A stretch of DNA of 64,000 nucleotides, taken from contig AZLU01000003.1 in assembly GCA_002224055.1 (NCBI GenBank), positions 279,297 through 343,296 on the forward strand, written 5' to 3'. The notes under the pieces are model-generated. The model searched no databases, was not told the DNA's origin, and was given only the letters and a program-made list of their open reading frames with translations. Below, piece by piece: positions 49,300 to 61,540 of the stretch (its first letter is position 1; each line of letters begins with the position of its first letter). Source of the DNA: Pezizomycotina sp. ARF18 (lineage: Eukaryota > Ascomycota). Position numbers and translations under genes: made by a program.

Positions 49300-52200
49300 C
49301 TTTTATCCGGTATGATGACATTGTCTTCAGCCTCCTTACTTCCCTCTTATTTAAAAGATCTGCGATGAAGTCGACGAACTTGTCTTTATAATTTTATCTG
49401 AAAGCTCATTTTCAGCTGTTTGAATTTGGCAATCTGCAATCGTTATTTGTTTTCATCTCGAGAAAAGAGAAGGCTGCACAACTCCCAGTACACAGCGAGT
49501 GGCTTCGGCACAATCGCAAATGTAAAATGGGCTCCCATTTGATTTCATACCGCCAAGAGGGGATCCGGTTTGAGGTCGTCGATTGGGAGAACCCGCCCTC
49601 GAAGAGGCTTGACCCAGATCTGTTCTTGATGCTTCCTTGTGACCTGGCTTCAATTGAGTAGAAGATAGCTCTTCACGACAGGAAGAGATATTACGTCGAT
49701 TCATGGCACTCATCATGAATCATGAAAGGGTGGCGCGGAATGACAGTCGGCACAAACTGCTGTCCAAGGTCGGCGGTAATATTTTCTCGCGCCGATTTCG
49801 TCGTAGCGAGATATTCTGACTCGAGCTACTGAAAAGAAGCTTCATTAAGACCTTTCATTAGGATTGCCGTCGCAGCAGATGTGGGTTGGGATAGTCTCAG
49901 AACTGTGTTTCTTGCCATCGCCGACCGGTTCCCTTTCGAAAATGACAAGCTGGTGGACAGGATCGTTTTGTGATTTTGGAGCTGCATCAATGATTTTGCG
50001 AGAACAGAGATTGATGACGTGTAAGCATTGAGTTCTGGTGTTATAGTAAGTGTGTAATTTCTCCAGTACCTGCTCTCTCTGCTTCGTGGTTGTTTTTTAA
50101 GTATTTATTTTCACAGCGTTGAAGAAACGATCCCTCAATTATACCCCAGCCAACTGCCAACCGCGAGCAATTGCAACGCGGGTACTTATTTCCGCGTGGA
50201 GTCTTGCAAGGGCCTCAGTCTCGCTATAAAGGGCAAGAAACCTTTCATGCTACTTAGAGATTTGCAGCGATCTCTGGAAATGTTGCGAGATTGCATGAGC
50301 ACTGTAGCTGAACGGTGCATTAGAGCGTTTACATAACTCTATAAATGGCCAAAGAAGCCCACCCATCATTGTCGCCTCTCTTTCGCGATGACTTGGTATT
50401 AGGTATCGAAGTTTCTTGGATAGCAGTAGGCGCTTTTTGCTTTCATAATCCGTTTGATTGAGGAGAATCATCATCAGGAAAATGTCTGTCATCGAATCTG
50501 AAGCATCCAGCAGTACCAAGTTAGGGTCGATACTGGCCTCGGACGAATTTTCGCGACTGGGGATCGATGCACCACGGCTACTAGACGAGTATATGGAAAT
50601 ACCACTTCCTGAGCTAGACCTGGTAGCTTGACCTGACATTAGAAGGCATGAAGGAACTGGGATGTCGTTTTCTGGTAGATGGTGCACTCCGACGTGAGAG
50701 GACGTCTGGCCTTGCTGCTATGAGTTGGAGAAGGAGACGTAGCCGAGCGAAGTAGCTCTTCTGGCCGCATAGAACGTGGATGAGGTGAATATATATCCTC
50801 TCAGATACTCTTGGAGGGGCGATAATCGTCTCTTAGAAGGAGGATGGATTCCCGAAGTGGACTGGCGTTTTCGTGGTGGGCTGAGAAGCGGTATAAGAGA
50901 GTAAATCACCACTTAATGGAGTTTCACCACCAAGTTTGTGCCCTTCATTATTCGTGTTAGGCGTGATAGCCGATTTTGAGGTAATGGAAGTTGCAGTTTC
51001 GGATATCAAGATAGTTGACGTTTCTTGTAGACTTCCTGAGGTTTCAGAGGGGTGATTTACGCCCGGAGGATATAGGATTCCGTCATGGCTGATTTGTCTG
51101 CACCAGTCTCGATGACTGATGATGATATCACTGCTGAGAGAGTTGCAAGACACCCGTTGGTGGATATGGTGGATATTGCGTTTAGGTTTGTGCTGAGTGC
51201 ACTCTCAGCGAACCCCGCCCTTGAAGTTTCTGTTGACTCTGGGTTGACCGCATCTGCATCAGAGGATGGGATGAGATAATTTGGTCTGCTCTCTGCCACT
51301 TCAAGTCCGAAGAGCGCAGGGTAGGGTCCTGGTAAAGAATATTTCCCGGTAATGCTTGCTATATTGCCCCAATGATACCCTTAGAGATAAGAATTAATAC
51401 TGCTATCGATGGATCCTTGATAATTGAGAGATGTCAATAGTCGGGTTACGATCATAGAGAACTGAAAAAGTGATTGAAGGGGGGGAAATGAGTTTTACCA
51501 TACGTAAGATCCTTGAATATCTTTTTAAGAATTTTGGAGAGCTTAATGGATGGAATTTCTTGCCGTTTAGCTTTGCGGCGACGAAAAGCTTGCCCTCGAG
51601 CGCTCGTTCACCGTTTTTAATTTGATATATTTTAATTCGTTTGTAGATAGTTTTAGATATTTCCAAGATTTCCACCGCGGCCAGCTCCTGATATGGTGTT
51701 GGTACTGAGCTACACTATAAGATTGACTTAGTATCACCATATTCAAAAGATACATGAGTACAGTATACGGATGCTCCTTGTGGGGCGTTATGTCTGCTAT
51801 GAAACGTAACTTCTCCAAAGGGCTTTAATAAATATACTTTACTATTGTTTCTGATAAGATGTAAGAAGTATTAATTATGAGAATTTTTGATGTTTCTCTT
51901 TAAAATCTAAAGGTAGCTTCAGACCTTTCAAAGATCTGAAGGGCAATTATATATATCGATTATGTAAGAGGAACATCAACAATCACTATTGTTCTTGGAG
52001 GAAGTTTGGGGGGGGGGGGAAAGGAGGGAGAAAAAAATAGAGCTTTATATTCTGATCTCTACTTATATGAAGCTAGGAGTTTATACTCATTTTATCAAGA
52101 GTTGCCTTTTGACGAGACTAGTTAGATACCCTACCCATAATCAATACAAAATAAAGTCTATATATAGCACGTCGGGTGAGGCATTACCTTGCATAGAATC

Positions 52201-52398
52201 CCTCCTCCACAGCCATTGTCCTCGCAACTCTAGCTATGTCACTACCTCGGACAATCTTTCTATCTTATCGCGATGGTGTAGCCATTCTTTGTTGCTATGC
52301 TGATGATTCTGAGGCGTGTCTTTTCGAAGCTTCCCATTGAATGTTGGTTTCACTTTCGTCGAAATGATAGGCTCCTGCCAGATGAGTGCTGTTGACAT
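49300..52398 (-). CDS. Clr5-domain protein, tandem copy A (frameshifted)
   Basis: The Clr5 domain is a fungal N-terminal domain of unknown or chromatin/NACHT-associated context. The ATG at 52398 gives MSTALIWQEP, then KLRKDTPQNHQHSNKEWLHH and RDKIERLSEV, then (shift) VARTMAVEEGFYA. An intron (51715-52187, GTAATG...TATAG) splits the next Ser codon. Exon 2 begins SVAQYQHHIRSW, then KYLKLSTNELKYIK and FVAAKLNGKKFH. The order W..HR.KI..L...E....GF.A / S.AQY..r...W..rKYLK / LNGK is the Clr5 pattern. The remaining 2 kb (down to about 49300) reads across frames as a long Ser-rich middle (SISIYSSSSRGASIPS) and a C-terminal region ending near FVDFIADLLNK. Copy B matches throughout. No NACHT or ankyrin repeats seen. 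Exact 3' end uncertain. Confidence 0.65.
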
Positions 52399-52451
52399 AT
52401 ATTATTGGCTTTGAATGATAAAAAGTTACTTCATTAAGAATATAATATTCG

Positions 52452-52474
52452 TATATATATATATATATATATAT
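52452..52474. repeat. (AT)n microsatellite
   Basis: About eleven AT units about 54 bp upstream of the Clr5 copy A start codon. Confidence 0.85.
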
Positions 52475-52830
52475 GAATTTTCCTCAAAACCAACACATTC
52501 TACTTAGCTCAGTTGAAAACTTCTACCGATCGGTCTTTAGAAAATATTCAAAGGAAAGAAGTTTGCGTGACTCTACAATAGCTGTGAGCGAAGTAAAGCT
52601 ATTATTTATAGAGACAGCTTCTGTTCACTATGGAACTGGCGAATTATCAACGAGGCTCTCGTATGTATGCTTGCTTTTTCCTTTGAAAATTCAACTCACG
52701 GATTAGGAAATGTAAGCGAGGCGGTTAAATATCGGCCAATCAGCAAGGCCTAACCATCTTGCTCTTTCCAGAAGACCGATGATGTGTTGATATTATAATT
52801 CGTTAGAGTCTTCCAAACTCTTGTTTGAGC

Positions 52831-52893
52831 GACTGCGATATTAATTCCTATCAGTCCACGCCGGAAGACGTTGAGGGCCCGCGTAACGTTTAA
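52831..52893 (+). pseudogene. Remnant copy of rhodopsin-type gene 3' tail
   Basis: ACTGCGATATTAATTCCTAT and the following CAGTCC...GAAGACGTTGAGGG...TAA match the last about 20 codons and stop of the rhodopsin-type gene (48583-48645). Both code PEDVEGP(N/R)NV-stop. The match fades further upstream, so only the tail survives. Its order relative to Clr5 copy B repeats that of the full gene and Clr5 copy A. Confidence 0.65.
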
Positions 52894-53486
52894 ATTATTC
52901 ATATTAATATTTTGCAGATAGGAGCTTATATATCAAATTATATATGTACTACTCTTTGACATATCCCTGCGTTGGCATTTGTTCGCCGGTGGAGAATCGG
53001 TCCATTTTACTTTTCTCGCGTATCGTAATTCGAGCAATATTCAATGCAAAGAGTCCAGATTTTAAAATAGCATTTTAACGATTTGCTAGGCTTGTTTAAT
53101 TAAGAAGAATTAATTTGGGTATTTTCATCAATATGACATGTAAGGTGAATGTATAAAAACTAACGACAAACATCAAATAAGCCATATGAGCATACTTTTC
53201 AAAAAGATTATGAATTATTACCATGGTAATAAATGAAGAATATTTGTGTTGGAAAGTATGAATATGATCAGATTTTTTCCCCTCACGTCCTGTGGGAAGA
53301 TGGGAAATATGGGTGCAATTTGTCAAAGGCTGGAATTTCTTTTGGGTATTAAAGCGTGGGAACCCCTAAAATAATGTGATCAAGTCCCTGAATGAGACGT
53401 AGGCAGTTCATTGAAATTGTCGATATCATGGTCTATATCGTCCCTGTGGTTCGGAAGTCTTAAGGCCGTTAATAGTGCTTATACTG

Positions 53487-53905
53487 CTAGCAGGATTTCC
53501 ATAATCCTGAGTCGAGTATCTCGGTAATTGAAAGCGTATCCTCATTGTTCTGCGCGGCGGCATTGGCAACGGCATTGGCAGCTGCTGCCTCATATAGCAT
53601 ACTCATGGAGGATCGTGATATTTCCATGGGATTTTCTGGATCAAGGATATAGCCCAAAGAAAACGCGCCATCATTGTCGTCCACCGAGGTACTGGCGAAT
53701 GCTTCCTCGATTGTTGCATCCCTGGGTGAACGTGGCATTTCCATAGAATTTTCTTGGTCGACTTTATCGCTGGTAGAGACCGAATCGCCAGTGTCGTTCA
53801 CCGCAATATTGGGATCCGCCGGTCACATGCCATATTAGTGGAGGTATTTGGTGTTTCCACAGGGTTTTCTGGATCGACATTCTCGTTCGTGGGCCCTTTA
53901 AATTG
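53487..53905 (-). other. DPENPMEI repeat tail of Clr5 copy B
   Basis: Three spaced repeats: DPENPVETPNTS, DQENSMEMPRSP and DPENPMEISRSS. They are separated by about 30 residues rich in Ala, Asp and Asn. Copy A shows no clear equivalent beyond its FVDFIADLLNK segment, so this tail was gained in B or lost in A. Confidence 0.45.
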
Positions 53906-56130
53906 ATTTAAGATGAAGTCCACAAAGTGTCTTCGTAGCTTTTCCCAAGATATTTCCTTTGGAGGTGCTCGTGCTTCTCTATTTGCGATCGAAGGCTATC
54001 TTCTTCTCGAGTAAAAGAGAATGACCCGCGAGTTGCACGATCGATTGAAGGGGATTCAGCCGTAACATGGGCAGGTATATAAACCTGGTTTGTGTGGTCT
54101 GCCGCTTGCTGGTAGAGGATCGGGCCTCATATCCTCAAAAGGAGAAGCTTGTCCTCGAAGCGGCCTAACCCAGATTTTCTTTCGCCTGCCTTTGTAAGTT
54201 CAGTCTTGATAGAGTAAAATGTAACTCTCCTAACCGGTGGGAAAGTTATCAAGTCCACCCCATGAAATTCCGTGTGCAATGTAAAAAGTGGCATCCCTAA
54301 TTGACAGGCACTGCACATTACCTCCCAATACTTAATATTTCTAGGGACAAGGGTTGGGTCGTTTGGAAAAACCATGGCTCTGGCGCAAAGCGGGGAGCTC
54401 GACCTGGTTGACGTTTCATCAACAAAGCAGTTACGCCCTGAGCTTTCACCATATTCGAGTTCGCGTTGAGGTTGCATCCGTTAATAATTTCTCTTTCGAC
54501 GAAGACTAATTGAAAACCAAGTTCGTCCTTGAGAGAGATCGAAGGAGAACGGGCGGAGAGAATAAAGGAAATTGAGGTCCTTTTATACGTATCCACCTCA
54601 GATTTTGCGAGAGTAGCAGCGCGATTACCTATCTGTAATTTTCGTGAATATTGGCCTCCCATTCCCGATGGAATGACTCTTCGATATTGTCCCAAATGGT
54701 TCGCCACTCACGAAAATTTTTGAGTCTGGCACAAACGTCTGCATATAGTTTTTCCGTAGCTTCATCATAGCTGCGTAAGGAAAACCGTTTTGTTATCGCT
54801 CCAAGAAGATTCGGTAGTTGGATCTGCAGATGTTGTATTGCCTTTAATTTAAGGTTCCTCAAGTGGGTTGTATTTCTGAACGCTTGCATAAGTTCAAAAA
54901 TGGAAAAAGGAACCAGCCTATGTCCGTCGTATTTTTAATTGAGAAGTGCGCGATGTCACTAGAGAGCTTAGAACACCACAGGTTTTTTAGTCTCGCATAC
55001 TGCTCTTTGGACATGGGTGCTGCTGGTAGTGATGATGTTGCATATTCACCTAAAGGCGTATCTTGCGGGAATATGCTGTATCCAGGTGTCTCGAGTTATC
55101 ATCGAAACCAGCATTCGACAACAGTGTGTACACGCCGCCGGGGATTGATGCACCGCGAGTACTGGATGTATATACCGAAATGACGCCACGAGAAGTGGAT
55201 CTTGCCGCGCCCATGTAAAACCAGAAATCTTCCTCGGAAGATGTCCCCGGTGGATCAAGGTGCGCCGGGGACCCATTGTACGAAGCAAAGTTCTAGGTTC
55301 CTCTACCTGCACTTGTGGCAGATCTGTCGCCGAGGAAGAATGTCCACCGAAATCTTGTAGGAGGTCTGCATTTTCAGGTATTCCATCTGAAACCAGCCTC
55401 GAACCTTCTCTAGTTGTGGTTGATTCGGGAGCTACGCTCTGCGCCTCCCTTCGCGATATATTTCTGGTGGTGTTAAATCGACGGTTTTTTCGGAATTTGG
55501 CTCAGTATCGCTACCTCCTGATTTGAGCATTGACGGTAGTGGAAGGCTACTTCCAAACACATGCTTCGCATAGTATGAGTCCATAGTGTCCTTTTGCCGT
55601 TAAGTCTCGCCCCGATATGAGATATGCCGTTGAAGGCCCGCTCGACCACCTTTTCCTTGATGTATTCCTTTTGCTTAGGGGAAAATTTGAGGTATTTCCT
55701 AAGCTGGCCCATCATTCCTCCAATCCTCGAGACGATCATGTTTGTATTGAGCAGCACTGTGGTATTGGGCCATTAGTATATGAGCAAAAGGCCTTTTCCT
55801 GGTAAGAACATTTGGGGTATAGATGCCCATGGAAGCTCATGAAATGTATTCATTAAGATCCCAGAAATAACGATACAAGTAGTGCACCCGATTAGGCTCG
55901 TGTACCACATACCTCGCGTGAAATCCCTCAGCCGCCATTATTTCGATCACTTGATTTAGTTCATGGATCTCGCACAGCTTTTCTATCTTTTCGCGATGGC
56001 TAGCCATTCTGCTTTGCTATGTTTATGATCTGCAGGCGTATCCTTCCGGAGTTTACTGTTGAACGACGGTTGTGCTTCCGTAGAAGTGATATTCTGTTGC
56101 CAGCGCAGCTGTTTTTGTTCTCTCGGCATC
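53487..56130 (-). CDS. Clr5-domain protein, tandem copy B (frameshifted)
   Basis: Paralogue of copy A. The ATG at 56130 gives MPREQKQLRWQQNITSTEAQ, then KLRKDTPADHKHSKAEWLA; one missing base leads to HREKIEKLCEIHELNQVIEI and MAAEGFHA. The intron is 55757-55912 (GTATGT...CCACAG) and splits the same Ser codon as in copy A. Exon 2 starts SAAQYKHDRLEDW, then LRKYLKFSPKQKEYIKEKVV and GISHIGARLNGKRTL. A Ser-rich middle (ISVYTSSTRGASIPG) follows, then a helical stretch (LRNLKLKAIQHLQIQLPNLL; YDEATEKLYADVCARLKNF). The C-terminus is FVDFI-like sequence at about 53920, extended by DPEN repeats to a stop at 53487. Several frameshifts. The product is probably nuclear or cytosolic; function unknown. Confidence 0.65.
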
Positions 56131-58127
56131 TTTGGGCAGCTTTTATTGTTATAGATTTCTTTAAAAGATTATTAATTACTGATACGATACGGGAAGTTGT
56201 CTGTGTTAAAGTAAAAGAAGAAGATAGTACTATAGTAAACCGGTCAGTAAATATATAAGATTTGGTTGTAATCAAATAGTAGTGATCCATATGCGTAGAG
56301 AAATTTGCTTTGCCCTTATCACAAACATCACTTCTCCCATCTGTTCTTTTCAAAAGCCATATCACAAATAAGGAAATAGTCTTCATAGCCTTGTGCTTCG
56401 TGTAACATTGCTGGTATGCCTTTGCTAGTTTTAGGTAGCTACCCGTTGAAGAGTATCAGAAGGGCGCTTCCATGACCAGTGGGAGTATCTTGCCGGTATA
56501 TTATCGTAGACATCCTCGAATCTGATGGCCTCTGATACTTATGAATCTGGGCTCCTGACCACTCAAGCTTGTTCGCGACGCAATACTTGCAAAACGTAGA
56601 CGTCCAGGAGGGAGGTTAGTAAGGCGCTCATAGCTTGAATAGGTTTGTTTTAGAGGATTGCTATTAGCCTTATTTCGTTGGGAACCTACATGTTTAAATT
56701 AAGTAGAGGGGAGGAGAAAGCTAACGACAACAATAATAAACCCGCGTCGGTGCTTTCTAAGGGATACATCAGTGCTAATTATAAGCGATAGGATCGTGAA
56801 GCACAATCGCGATTGATAAGAGAACATGTTAACCTTAATAAACCGAGAGAAAGCGTAGGTGCCAAGAAGCGGGCTATACGCGGATGCTATATACCGATAT
56901 GATGGATCTTTGTTGGCTACATTGGAGCATAAGCCGAACAATCTAACTCGATAAGAACACCAGATCCATAATAAATGTATCCCAAAAGAATATGGAGGTG
57001 AACTTTTTTCGTACCTAGAGTCTTTACTGAATCTCTCTAGTTTACTAGTAAAGAGCCTGGGCACGAGACAAGAGGTGAACCGTTATCGCTTTTTTTTGTT
57101 TTTTCTTTCACCGTTCGCTATATTCAAACTAATAATATATTCTCAACCGAAGGGCGCCACTTTGGAAGCCTATACTTTACGAAACGATCTCGAAGCAAAA
57201 TGTACGTGAATGGCTCGGGGGTTTAGAGAGGTGGTATTTATTCGGTACTACTGCCGTTGTGTATGTATACATGCGAACGCGTTTACGGCGTTTCTTACGA
57301 ATGTAAACATTTAAATGACGGCAGTAATTATCTGCTCCATGTTACCCGAGTTTAACCACAGCCATGGAATTTGTCTTTGAACCGGATATTTAGTGAGCTC
57401 TCTACAAAGTGTAGTGGATATCGCATCCGGGTCTATACCGTTTCTGCTCGGCATTGACCGAAGCCTTAACCGTAGCAGGACGTGTTAACCGATAGGTCAT
57501 CAAGTGCTATAGAACTTTTCTTTTTAGATAAACGAACGTCAAATAACGTTCAAGACCGATCTCGGAGAACTACCTTGCAGGATGCGTTATCCGGCATCCG
57601 CATTCCTAAAATTTCCACGCAGCAGGATTCCCACGTGCTATTCCCATGGTTGCCTGGAAGAAAATCTAAGACTTTCCCATGGCTCACAGACCATAGTTTT
57701 TTTCCTTTTTACGAAATCGATTTCGTCTTATAAATCAAAACTAACGGAATCAGTTCTAGGAGCTCTAAAAAGGACCCAGCGCTAAAATACCAGTATTTTC
57801 GTGGTGTCATGGATGCGGGTCCCAGGATTCACGCTCGATTGAGCTCGATCAAGGCAATGTCTCCGTGCAAGACATTTCTTCACTACAAACCACGGGCTGT
57901 CTAAAGCCTAAAAAATTATGGTTCAGACTGTTAGGCCGTTAGACTCCGGCTGCAAACTCTGAGCATAAAGTGATCCAAAATTTCCTGTCAATTGGTCCTT
58001 TTTTTTTTTTCGAGAAAAAATAATGTAGCTTTTTTCCTGCAGGAATAATTCCTTGCTATTAAAATCATTCCATAGTAATTCTATTTGGTTATATTAAGAA
58101 ACACTGCAAGGATTTCCTTCAAAAACC
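56131..58127. other. Intergenic DNA between Clr5 copy B and the MFS gene
   Basis: No gene supported. It holds the divergent promoters of the minus-strand Clr5 gene and the plus-strand transporter. T runs occur near 57090 and 58000. Small ORFs (56699-57064 minus, 57482-57733 plus) lack motifs. Confidence 0.45.
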
Positions 58128-59545
58128 ATGGCACCAGCAACTTCAATTCATGCTCAAGATGGCAGTAGTTACCGTGAAAACTCAACCATATACGAGCCAA
58201 CGCCTGCCTCCACCATGATGGAATTAAGGCGGATGCCTTCCGGCGAAGACCTCGGCGAGTCAGCCGAGGAGATGCCGTCCACGCCTACGGACGCACAGCA
58301 CCTCCCCCGCCGACACCGGCTACCAGGCATGGTTGTGCCTGGCAGCCTGCTTCATGATCGAGGCCCTCGTCTGGGGTTTCCCTTTCTCCTTCGGCGTCAT
58401 GCAGGAGTACTACTCCACCCACAAACCTTTCTCCGACCAACCGAAAAGCATCCCGGCATCGGTACCTCCGCCAGCGGGATAATGTACCTCTCATCCCGTT
58501 GGTGTTTTACATTATCGATCGGTACCCTGCTTACAGGAAACGGTTGTCGCTCGTCGGCTTGGCGATTTCCGTATTGACGCTGATCGGCGCTAGCTTCGCG
58601 AAGAGCGTTACACATTTGATTTTGTCGCAGGGTATCGGCTATGCGATTGGTGGCGGGCTGCTGTGGTCGCCTGCGATCGTATATTTAGAAGAGTGGTTCA
58701 TCCGCCGGAGAGGCCTAGCGTACGGCATAATGTGGTCGGGAACCGGAGTATCCGGCGTCGTCCTCCCGCTCCTGATGAACGTCTCCTAGAAAAAGTCGGC
58801 TTCGCAACTACGATGCGCATATGGGCGATTACCCTCCTCACAATCTCCGCGCCGCTGATGTACTTTATCCGTCCGCGCCTGCCCGTCGCTAAAGCATCCG
58901 GACCCAAAAAGATGAACTTCGGCTTCTTCAAGTCCAAGCGGTTCTACATATTCATGCTGGGTAGTACCTTACAGGGATTAGGTTTCTTCATCCCGGGTTG
59001 TACCTGCCGTCATATGCCGCATCCATCGGCCTGTCGCACACGAAAGGTTCGCTGATGCTGTCGCTGTTCAACGCGACGAGCACGGTGGGACAGATGGTTC
59101 TCGGTTTCCTTTCCGACCGTATAGATGTAACGCACGTAATCCTCATTTCGTGCGTAGGTTCGGCCCTCTCCGTCTTCCTTTTCTGGGATTTAGCATGTCC
59201 ATGCCACTTCTCGTTATATTCTCCCTCGTGTACGGATTCTTTGCCGGTGGATTTACTTCCACCTACACGAAGAGCGCGGAATCCATTGCAAGTCGTAACC
59301 CAACCGGGTTGGGTCTCTTGCTTGGGTTCATGGCGATGGGTAGGGGCATTGGCTCTGTCGTGTGCGGTCCTCTGAGTGCGGCTTTGATGGGCAACGGGAC
59401 GCAAGCGAGCGGAAAGTTCGCGTGGGAAGGACCCTATGCTAACCTTGTCGTCTTTACCGGCGTGACAACCCTGCTCGGCGCCACTAGCTGGGTCGGGCTC
59501 AAGTTGCCCAAAATGAGAGTGTGGCAGGTTCTGAAGAATGAATAG
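58128..59545 (+). CDS. MFS transporter, monocarboxylate-transporter-like (SLC16/MCT type)
   Basis: Plasma-membrane major facilitator, probably moving a monocarboxylate or similar small acid; substrate is inferred. The ATG at 58128 (MAPATSIHAQDGSSYRENST) opens a polar N-terminus. One shift leads to GYQAWLCLAACFMIEALVWG and FPFSFGVMQEYY, the typical first helix. Further helices are LSLVGLAISVLTLIGASFA, then IGYAIGGGLLWSPAIVYLEE with WFIRRRGLAYGIMWSGTGVS (the MCT helix 4-5 region), then FYIFMLGSTLQGLGFFIP, LFNATSTVGQMVLGFLSDRI, and GLGLLLGFMAMGRGIGSVVC near the end. It stops at 59545 after KMRVWQVLKNE. No intron was seen, and length is about 470 codons, normal for the family. About six single-base shifts interrupt it, but the order and ends are complete, suggesting an intact gene with consensus indels. 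Convergent with LUC7. Confidence 0.8.
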
Positions 59546-59869
59546 ACAAAGAACAAACCTGTATAATAAAATAAAAATTGAACCTATTCATCCTAGTTTT
59601 TGAAAATTTGCCTTTGTTTCAACTTGAACATGATTCGGCTCTTGTAAGCGCTGTAGTATTCGAAATCACGTTGCTTCAAAGAGACCTGTGCGCCATTATT
59701 ACTAAATCAGCGAGCTTGAAATTGCTCTCGTAAAAAGTGTCATGAGTGCTCATCCGTAGTGTACAAATGCATCAAACATGCCATGAACAAAAGATATCTA
59801 GTAACCTGTCGGCTCCCCCTAATAAAGCGATTGGAAGGATTCCCAATCTTCGATGACTGCTGGCTGGGT

Positions 59870-60899
59870 CTACCGCCTCGCGTCGTCCCTATCGAATGAA
59901 GATCGTATTAGCCAAAAAATGGAAAAATTTCAGTCGAATCAGAGAATCAAGGCATTTACTTACCACGAAGCATATCTAGCACCCCTACCGCTCCTGAACC
60001 CACCACGTCCCCTCTTTCTGCTTCCCCTATCTTCGTCTCTATCCCTATGATCCCTATCCCTATCTCTATCCCAATCACGGTCGCGATCGCGGTCCCAATC
60101 TCTATCGCGCCCACCGCTGGGTCCCGTCGGCGCGTTATCAACCCTCTTGCTCCCTAGCATCTCTTGCAGCTCCTTGTACTTGTTCCTCATCTGCGCGTAA
60201 CCCAAATGCATCTTCCCGCCGAAGTGGTCCGCCAGCCTCCTATCGTTATCCAACCGCGACAGGAAAGCGCTGCAGACGTCGCAAACCTGCAGCTTCTGGT
60301 GTCCGACGGCCCGCTCGTATCGCTCAAAGCTTTAAGTTCGCGTTCCTTCTCTTCTTTCTCGGCTTTCAATTTCTTTACTTTGACAAACTCCTCGATCGCC
60401 ATGCCGACGCTACCGCTCTCGCCTAGTATTTCGACTTCCTGCAGGCCGGCGGCTATACTCCTGTCCAAATCCGCGATTTCTTTTAGTAGCTTGTTCGTCT
60501 TCGTTATCTCTTCCGGCGTCTTCTCCAGCCTGCGCTGCGCGATGTCGATGCGCCGGTTGCACTCCTCGATGTACTTGTACAGGTCGCGCATGTAGTCGTG
60601 CTCGTAACCTGGATCTTTGCCCTTCGCTTTCTCGGCTTCGTACTCGTTTTTCAGCTGCTCGGAGTGGAGTTTTGGGCAGGGGCCGAGATCTTGCTTCGTG
60701 TTCGTGAAGAGGTCGTGGGGGCACTGGCCGACGAGGAAGGAGCGGCAGACGTTCGGGTCGGAGAATTTGGTTCCCGCGGGCGTTCGGGACGTGCCCATCT
60801 ACGGCAATTGAATATATTAGTATTGGATTCTCATAGCAAGGGGAAAGAGACCAGGATACGTACCAGCTGCTCGAGCAGCCTGCGCTGTTCGGACGCCAT
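59870..60899 (-). CDS. LUC7: LUC7-like U1 snRNP splicing factor
   Basis: Component of the U1 snRNP that helps 5' splice-site selection; nuclear. Exon 1 (60864-60899) encodes MASEQRRLLEQL. Intron 60799-60863 (GTACGT...CGTAG, 65 nt). Exon 2 continues MGTSRTPAGTKFSDPNVCRS and FLVGQCPHDLFTNTKQDLGP with CPKLHSEQLKNEYE (first zinc finger), then a long coiled coil. One missing base at about 60303-60312 separates it from GHQKLQVCDVCSAFLSRLDN and HFGGKMHLGYAQMRNKYKEL (second, C2H2-type finger), then an Arg/Asp-rich tail. An intron (59889-59963, GTAAGT, branch GGCTAATAC, GATAG) leads to a last exon coding WDDARR-stop at 59870. The single shift in a normally essential gene is the best evidence that indels here are consensus errors. 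Confidence 0.92.
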
Positions 60900-61540
60900 G
60901 GCTGTGGAACTGTAGACGCCGTTATACGCTTTCCTAGGAGGATAACAATGAAAATACGCGTTGATTTACAATAGGAATGAACTGTCTGTTGAAACAGGGA
61001 GACCACTAGTAAGTTGCTGTAAAGGTTCGAAAGTGAAAAGTGAAAGATGGCGATCTTGAAAAGTTGGTGTTTGTTAAATTTTAGCCGCAGTGGATCCCGG
61101 TGGAAAGAAAAAGAAAAAAAAAATTTTTTATTAGAAATTCGGCTGCGGCCGAAAGGGGAAGTTCATGGTCGTGCTGTTGTATTAGCACGCCCTTTTAGGT
61201 CACATGACCTGACTAGTTGATTTCCTGGTTGGCTCTAGTAGCGGTTGATCTGTGACATCCTCGGCGCAATGCATGACGATAAGGAGTGGTAGATTTTTTT
61301 AAGCTCTGCGTTTTGTTTTTTCGCCTTGGCCTGGCCCCGTATACAAAAGCAATGGCCAGCCAACCCTTTTCCCTCATCGTTTCCTAACTACAATTCTTAT
61401 TACCTGTATATAATAGACCATCGTTTACCATTATAGTACCGAGCTTCTCGCGGCGTTTTGTTGAGGCGTCGTGACGGAGCCGTTCATTAATAGAAGTTTA
61501 GGGGTTCTCTCATTAGAGACCCAGTCGCTCTTTTCAACCA
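60900..61540. promoter_or_regulatory. Divergent promoter region, LUC7 / hydrolase
   Basis: A 641-bp region between the LUC7 start (minus) and the hydrolase start (plus). It has an A run around 61103-61120 and T-rich tracts near 61295-61325. Individual elements cannot be assigned. Confidence 0.4.

Noticed and set aside
59150-59404. Minus-strand ORF inside the MFS gene
   Set aside because: Shadow of the transporter reading frames.
60410-61006. 198-codon minus-strand ORF overlapping LUC7
   Set aside because: It is an out-of-frame shadow of the LUC7 coiled-coil and zinc-finger region.
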